In this document: piece by piece, positions 57,690-64,000 of the stretch | Layout of the letters: each line of letters opens with the position of its first letter | Position numbering within the stretch: position 1 is the stretch's first letter | Source: Dasypus novemcinctus | Taxonomy: Eukaryota > Chordata > Mammalia > Cingulata > Dasypodidae | DNA: 64,000 bases | Reading direction: 5' to 3' | Assembly: GCF_030445035.2 (NCBI RefSeq) | Contig: NC_080678.1 | Location: forward strand, 66,603,087 to 66,667,086 | The notes under the pieces: model-generated | Seen by the model: the letters and a program-made list of their open reading frames with translations, nothing else | Databases searched by the model: none | Told to the model about the DNA's origin: nothing | Translations under genes and position numbers: made by a program

Positions 57690-60600
57690 ATATATTTGGT
57701 TCATAGCAATGCAATCATACAGTATTTTTCCTTTTGTGTCTGGCTTGCTTTGCTCAACATAATGTCCTCCAGGTTCATCTATGTTGTCATATGCATTATG
57801 AGCTTCATTTCTTCTTACAGCTACATTATTTCCCATCATGTAAAAAGACCACTTTGTTTATCCATTCATATTTATCACATGTTTATCCATGTTGATGTAC
57901 ACCTGATTTCCAACTTTTGGCAATTGTGAAATGTTGCTGTGAGCATTGGTATGCAGATGTCTGTTCATGTCACTGCTCTCAGTTCTTCTGGATATATACC
58001 CAGTAGTGATATTGCAGGATCACATGGCAACTCTATATTCAACTTCTTTAGGAACTGCCATACAGTCCTCCAGAGTGACTGTACCATTTTACATTCCCAC
58101 CAAAAATGAATTAGTGATCCTATCTCTCCACATCATCTCCAACACTTGTAGATCTCTGTCTTTTTAATAGTGGCCATTCTGATGAGTGTGAAATGATATC
58201 TCATAGTTTTGATTTGCATTTCCCTAGTCATTAGTGATGTTGAGCAGTTCTTCATGTGTGTTTGTTTGTTGTGTTTTTTTTGCCATTTGTATTTTTTCTT
58301 TGCACAAATGTCTATTCAAGTCTTTTGCCCATTTTTTAATTGGGTTGTTTGTCTTTTATTGTTGAGTTGTAACATCACTTTATATATTCTGGATATTAAA
58401 CCCTTATTGGATATGGAATTTCCAAATATTTTCTTCCATTGAGTTAGCTGCCTTTTCACCCTTTTGACAAAGTCCTGTGAGGTGCAAAGTGTTTAATTTT
58501 GAGGAGGTCCCATTTGTCTATTTTTTCTTTTGTTGCACATGTTTTGGGTGTACGGTCCAAGAAGCCACTGACTACAAGGTCTTGAAGATATTTTCCTACA
58601 TTTTCTTCCAATAGTCTTATGGTCCTGGCTTTTATATTTTATATTTAGGTCTTTGAACCATTTTAGTTGATTCTCGTATAGGGAATGAGATAGGGGTCAT
58701 CTTTCATTCTTTTCTTGTAAATATCCAGTTTCCCAGCATCATTTGTTGAAGAGACTGTTTTGTCCCATTAACATGGACTTAGTAGGTTTGTAAAAAAAAG
58801 AAAACAACAGTCAACAGTATATGTGAGGGTTTATTTCTGGGTTCTCATTTCTCTTCCACTGATCAATGTGTCCAACTTTATGCCAGTGCCATGCTCTTTT
58901 GACCACTGTAGCTTTGTAATATGTTTCAATGTCAGGCAGTAAGATTCCTCCTACATCACTCTACTTTTTTAGAAAGCTTGTGGCTTTTCAGGTGCACTTT
59001 TCCTTCCAAAGAATTTGGTACTTGCCTTTTCTATTTCTGTAAATTAAGTTGCTGGGATTTTGATTGGTATTGCATTGAATCTAGTAATCAGTTTGGGTAA
59101 GATTGACATCTTCATGATATTTATTCTTCTAACCCAGGAATGTGGAATGTCTTTCCATTTGTTTAGGTCTTTTAAATTTTCTTTTAGCATTGTTTTGTAG
59201 TTTTCTGCATATATGTCCTGTATGTCAAATTAATTCCTAGGTATTTGAGTTTTTTTGTTGCTATTGAAAATGGAATTTTCCCCTGGATTTCCTCCTCAGA
59301 TTGTTCACTACTAGCGTACAAAAACATTACTGATTTTTGTATGTTGATCTTGTATCCTGCCAATTTGCTGAACTCATTTATTAGTTCAAGTAGCTTTGTA
59401 GTGGATACTTCAGAATGTTCTAAATAAAGGATCATGTCATCCGCAAACAGTGAGAATTTTACTTCCTGTTTTCCTATTTGGATGCCTTTAATTTTTTCTT
59501 GTCTAATTGCCCTAATTGCCAATATTCTAGTACAAATTGAATAACAATGGTAACAGTAGGCATCTTTGTCTTGTTCTGGATCTTCGAGGGAAAGCTTTCA
59601 ACAATTCTCCATTGATTGTAATGTTGGCTGTGGGTTTTTCATGTATGCTTTTTATCAGATTGAAGAACTTTCCTCCTATTCCTCTCTTTTGAAGTGTTTT
59701 TATCAAAAAAAAAGATGTTGAATTTTGCCAAATGCCTTTTCTGTGTTGAGATTGTCATGTGATTTTTTTCTTCAACTTGTTAATGTAGTATATGCGTTGA
59801 TTGATTTTCTTATGTTGAACAGCCTTGCATACCAGGAATAAATCCCACTTGGTTATGATGTATAAGTCTTGATATGCTGTTGGATTTGATTTGCAAGTAT
59901 TTTGTGGAGAATTTTTGCATCTGTGTTAATTGGAGAAATTGGTCTGTAATTTTCTTTTCTTGTAATATCTTTATCTGACTTTGGTATTAGGGTGATGTTA
60001 GCTTCATAAAATGTGTTGTTATTTTCCCTTCTCTTCAACTTTTTGAAAGAGTTTAATCACGATTTGTGTTCATTCTTTTTGAAATGCTTGGTAAAATTCA
60101 CCTGGAAGTCATCTGATCCTGAGCTTTTCTTTGCTGCGAGATTTTTGATGACAGATTCCATCTCCTTATATGTGATTGGTTTGTTAAGTTCTTGTATTTC
60201 TTATAGTGTCAGTGTAGGTTGGTTGTGCATTTCTAGGAATTTGTCCATTTCATCAAGGTTGTCCAGTTTGTTGGCATACAGTTTATCATCATATCTTCTT
60301 AAGATTCTTTTTAGGAAACGGACTTGGCCCAGAGGTTAGGGCGTCCGTCTACCACATGGGAGGTCCGTGGTTCAAATCCCGGGCCTCCTTGACCCGTGTG
60401 GAGCTGGCCCATGCGCAGTGCTGATGCGCACAAGGAGTGCTGTGCCACGCAGGGTGTCCCCCGTGTAGGGGAGCCCCACGCGCAAGGAGTGAACCCATAA
60501 GGAGAGCTGCCCAGGGCGAAAGAAAGTGTGGCCTGCCCAGAAATGGTGCCACCCACTCTTCCTGTGCCGCTGACGACAACAGAAGCGGACAAAGAAACAA

Positions 60601-61880
60601 GACACAGCAAATAGACACAGAGAACAGACAACCGTGGGGAGGGGGGGAATTAAATAAATAAATAAATCTTTAAAAAAAAAGGTTCTTTTTATTTCTGTGG
60701 GATCATTTGTAACTTCTCCCTTTCATTTTTCATTGTATTTATTTGCAGCTTTTCTCTTTTTTTCCTTTGTTAGTCTAGCTAGGGGTTCGTCAATTTTATT
60801 GATCTTCTCAATGAACCAGTTTTTGGTTTTCTTGGTTTTCTCTATAGGTTTGTTCTTGGTTTCATTTATTTCTGCTCTAATCTTTATTACTTCTTTCCTT
60901 CTGCTTGTTTTGGGATCGGTTTGATGTTCTTTTTCTAGTTTTGCTAGTTGTTCAGTTAAATCTGTGAGTTTAGCTCCTTTTTTTTTTTTTTTATAGGCAT
61001 TTAGGGCTATAAATTTCCCTCTCAGCACTGCCTTTGCTATAGCCCTTAAGTTTTGATATGTTGTGTTCTTGTCTTCATTTGTCTCAATATATCTACTGAT
61101 TTCACTTGCAATTTCTTCTTTGATCCACTGATTACTTAGTAGTGTGTTGTTTAGCCTCCACACATTTGTGACTTTACTTTTCTCCTATTAATAATAATTT
61201 CCAGTTTCATTTCGTTAGGATCTGAGAAGGTGCTTTGTATAATTTCATTCTTTTTCTATTTATTGAGAGATGCATTGTGTCCTAACAAGTGGTCTGCCCT
61301 GGATAAAGATCCATGGGTACTTGAGAAGAATGTATAACCTGCTGAGTTTGGATGCAGTATTCTGTATATACCTGTTAGGTCTAACTTGTTTATCATATTT
61401 TTCAAGTTCTCTGTTTTCTTGTTGATCTTCTGTCTAGTTGTTCTATCTAATGATGTAAGTAGGGTGTTGAAGTCTCCAACGATTATTATAGAGAAGTCTA
61501 TTTCTCCCTGCTGTTTTCCCAAAGTAGGTCCCATGTACTTTGGGGCACCCTGGTTAGGTGCATAGATGTATATGACTCTTATATATTCCTGGTGGATTTT
61601 CCCTTTTTTAATATATAGTGGCATTCTGTATCTCTTACAACTTTTTTGCATTTAAAGTTTGTATTATCTGATATTAGTATAGCTACCCCTGCTCTTTTCT
61701 GGTTACTATTCATGTAGAGTATCTTTTCCCCTCCTTTCACTTTCAGTTGGTTTGTATCCCTGGGTCTAAGGTGAGTTTCTTTTAAGCAGCATATGGTTAG
61801 CTCATATTTTTTTTTATCCATTCTGTCAGCTGGTTTAATCCATTCACATCCAATGATATTACTATAAATGCACTATTTAC
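57690..61880 (-). pseudogene. L1 ORF2 remnant, broken by frameshifts and a SINE
   Basis: In order on the minus strand: KRAGVAILISDNTNFKCK (EN, about 61650-61700), VGDFNTLLTSLDR (GDFN EN motif, near 61470), [20 protein letters not shown] (RT entry, about 59860-59960), [13 protein letters not shown] (RT catalytic motif, near 59420) and the C-terminal NNVAVRRNEAHN (near 57810). The catalytic FADD motif is preserved, but stops, shifts and the SINE between EN and RT rule out a functional enzyme. Ends are inferred from family length. Confidence 0.83.
60314..60680 (+). mobile_element. DAS-III-like SINE (long form), opposite strand to host L1
   Basis: GATTCTTTTTA (60303-60313) and GGTTCTTTTTA (60681-60691) flank it. 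A box TTGGCCCAGAGG has one change; B-box region GTGGTTCAAATCCC; the tail is AATAAATAAATCTTTAAAAA. Confidence 0.92.
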
Positions 61881-61969
61881 ACTCTCCATTTTATTCTTTG
61901 GTTTTCATATGTCATGTCCTATTTTTGTCTGCCTTTTTACTCTTTTGGTTATCCTTTCTCCTGTTCTTT

Positions 61970-62900
61970 CTTCTATACTCTCCTCCAAGACTGACTCTCC
62001 TGTCTTTTTCTTTCAGGTTCTAAGGCTTCCTTTAATATTTCCTGTAAAGGTGGATTCTTTTTTGCAAACTCTCTTTGTTTCTGTTTGTTTGTGAATATTT
62101 TATACTCACCGTATATTTGAAGGAAATTTTGCCGGATAAAGAATTCTTGGCTGGCAGTTTTCTTCTTTCTTCTTTCTTCTAAAATTAGGATAAAATTAGG
62201 ATATTTTATCATACCACTGTCTTTTTGTATCCATGGTTTCTGAGGAGAAACCTGCGGTAAGGCTTACTGGATGGTCTTTATGTGATGATTTGCTTCCCCC
62301 TTGCTGCTTTTAGAATTTTCTCTTTATCTTTGGTGCTTGATATTCTGAGTAGTATGTGTCTTGGAGTGTGTCTATTTGGATTTATTCCGATTGGAGTACT
62401 CTGAATTTCATGTAAATTTATTTCCTTCATGAGATTGGAAAATTTTCTGCCATTATTTCCTCAAGTACTCTTTCTGCCCTTTTCCCTTGTCTTATCCTTC
62501 TGGGACTCCCATGACACATATATTGCTGTGCTTCATGTTATCATTCAAATCCCCGAGCTCCTGCTCATTTTTTTTTCCATTTTTTTCTCTCTCTTCAATT
62601 TCAGCTGTTCTGTCTTCAGCATCACTTATTCTTTCTTCCACGATTTTTAGTCTGCTGTTGTATGCCTCTAATTTTTTTTTAAATTTCACCTACTGTATCT
62701 TTCATTCCCATGAGCTCTGTTATTTTCCTATTCCAGTTTTAAAATTCTTCTTTGTGCTCATCCAGTGTCCACTTGATGTCCTTTATCTCTTTAGTCATAC
62801 TGTCTTTCAGCTTGTTGGTTTTACTTTGGAGATTTGCATGAGCCTTGTTAATTAGTTGTCTCAAGTTCTGTGTTTAATCTGGGGCTTTGATATATATTTC
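61970..62900 (-). pseudogene. L1 ORF1 remnant
   Basis: The minus-strand frames show the end of the coiled coil and the RRM entry (RISDAEDRTAEIEE ... NICVMGVPEG, 62492-62640), then the C-terminal domain (FIRQNFLQIYGEYKIFTN and LQEILKEALEPE, 61990-62130). An internal AAAATTAGG duplication near 62180-62200 and shifts break it. The N-terminal limit is inferred. Confidence 0.75.
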
Positions 62901-63241
62901 TTTGCTTAAGCTGTACCTTCCTTTTTGTTAGTATGGATTGTAATTTTTTACTGATATCTAGGCATCCAATTATGGTTGTGAGTTTACTCTGATGCTCAGT
63001 TTATCTCTTTAGTGTAGCAATTTTGTGGCAGAAGTCTGTGTGTTATTGCTGTTCTTCGAATCTTGGTACAACCTGTTAGTGCTTTAGGGTTTTCCATTTG
63101 GTTGTTCAAATCTGGGCCATGGACCCAGTAATGAGTTGCAAACCCACTTCCAAGGGCCTTGGGGAGTGAGACTGGAAAGGCCTGAAAGAGCCTCTTCAAT
63201 TTATTTACTTTTATTTGCCTTGCACGCATTTCCTTGATTTG

Positions 63242-63256
63242 CCAGCAGATGGTGCT
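63242..63256 (+). promoter_or_regulatory. CTCF-like motif in the L1 5' UTR
   Basis: CCAGCAGATGGTGCT closely fits the CTCF core CCASCAGRKGGCGCT, one change. The corresponding part of the plus-strand L1 (41863-41878, minus strand GCCAGCAGATAGCAC) retains a weaker version. Function unknown. Confidence 0.4.
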
Positions 63257-63944
63257 CATTGACACACCTCTCAGCTCAATTTCTGGTCAAAGGTATTTAC
63301 TGTAACTCTGACTGGAACAATGTGACAGAGGATGCTGCCTCAAGGGTATTCAGAGCCTTGCAAATCTGACTTTCTCAGGAGCTATTCTCTTCCCTTTATA
63401 AGCATTTCCCTCCCTTTTCCCAGGTAGGAATTAATTCCACTCTTCTCTGCATCCTCAACCACCAGTCCCAGTCAGTAGGGAGGGTGTTTGAGACAGTTAG
63501 ATCTCTTTAATCCCATGCCAGCAACCAGGACAAACAGTGGCACAGTCCCACCTGGCCAGGAAGGACTTGTAGGACACAGCAGACCAAATTTGTTGTCCAA
63601 ATTTGGGAGGCCTTTGGCTATATCCCTCTCTTCCCACTTTTCTGGGCAGGTGGACGCCTGTGGTCCTTTCTGTCCATAGTCACAGACAGAGGCTGGGGCT
63701 CAAAACTATCTGCTCTGGGGGGAGGGGGCCTCTGGCAGCTGCATGTGCAGCTTTTACTCACAGAGATTTCCCACTGAGATTCTTTTTTTTTTTGCCCTTC
63801 TCTCTTTTGGGTGGTGTCCAGCCTTCCCCTAGTGTCCTTAGAACATTTTTCCAGGTCATTCCTGCCCGTCCTCTAGCTATTTTTTTTGTGAGAGAGCTAA
63901 GTCCTGTGTCTCTCTAATCTTCCATCTTCCCAGAAGTCCTGCTC

Positions 63945-64000
63945 TCTTCTTTTTAATATAGGCATTCATAAGTATAAATTTCCCTCTGAGCACTGCCTTT
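63945..64000 (-). mobile_element. Start of another L1 ORF2 fragment, cut by the window edge
   Basis: The text AGGCATTCATAAGTATAAAT and TTTCCCTCTGAGCACTGCC matches 60990-61035 of the minus L1 (ORF2, same orientation). It therefore belongs to a different L1 copy from the one ending at 63940. Confidence 0.8.

Larger units (their letters stand above)
57538..63940 (-). mobile_element. Near-full-length L1 retrotransposon, minus strand, inactive
   Basis: The 5' end (right) reads GGACTTCTGGGAAGATGGAA on the minus strand, the same 5' head as the 41 kb L1. A ~1 kb 5' UTR, ORF1 and ORF2 remnants follow, then a 3' UTR with AATAAA (antisense TTTATT at 57552-57557) and a poly(A) tract at 57538-57548. A long SINE (60314-60680) splits ORF2. 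Excluding it the element is about 6.0 kb. Reading frames are broken in many places. A target duplication is not clear because the site is T-rich. Confidence 0.87.

Overview
This is a piece of placental-mammal nuclear genome, most likely from an armadillo (Dasypus or a close xenarthran relative). The species call rests on about twenty copies of tRNA-Ala-derived SINEs of the DAS type known from armadillos, in short (~100 bp), paired and long (~370 bp) forms. Mammalian L1, MIR, MLT1-like and MLT2-like repeats are also present. There is no bacterial, plasmid or phage content.

The left end holds a head-to-head gene pair. IPMK (inositol polyphosphate multikinase) lies on the minus strand: its first coding exon is at 916-1105 and its first intron runs off the left edge. 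CISD1 (mitoNEET, an outer mitochondrial membrane 2Fe-2S protein) is complete on the plus strand in three coding exons (2654-2684, 9401-9606, 24293-24382). They encode 108 residues with all four cluster ligands (C72, C74, C83, H87). A CpG-rich block (about 760-1650) covers the IPMK start. A second, smaller GC-rich promoter with a GC box and an NRF1-like site precedes CISD1. The order IPMK(-)-CISD1(+) matches human 10q21.1, where UBE2D1 follows; no UBE2D1 exon is visible here.

CISD1 intron 2 (9607-24292) is largely made of repeats: two colinear, antisense, ORF1-only LINEs (HAL1-like), an old L1 broken up by two MaLR-like LTRs, and several SINEs. The intergenic part to about 39 kb is mostly unassigned DNA with scattered SINEs, MIRs, two ancient LTRs, a good CTCF-like motif (29296-29309) and an RPL23A processed pseudogene (38630-39147).

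From 39.6 kb to the right edge the window is a dense graveyard of L1 elements. A near-full-length plus-strand L1 (about 41.15-48.80 kb) carries four later insertions and itself sits inside an older L1. At 53.3-57.5 kb two L1 3' regions face each other as a ~1 kb inverted repeat. A near-full-length minus-strand L1 fills 57.54-63.94 kb. All L1 reading frames are broken.

I found no convincing undescribed gene system. The points most worth checking are the two HAL1-like copies, the L1 whose ORF2 jumps directly into its 3' UTR, the inverted L1 tails, the coexistence of distinct L1 tail families, and candidate CTCF, NRF1 and uORF elements. All family assignments come from reading and memory, not from a search.
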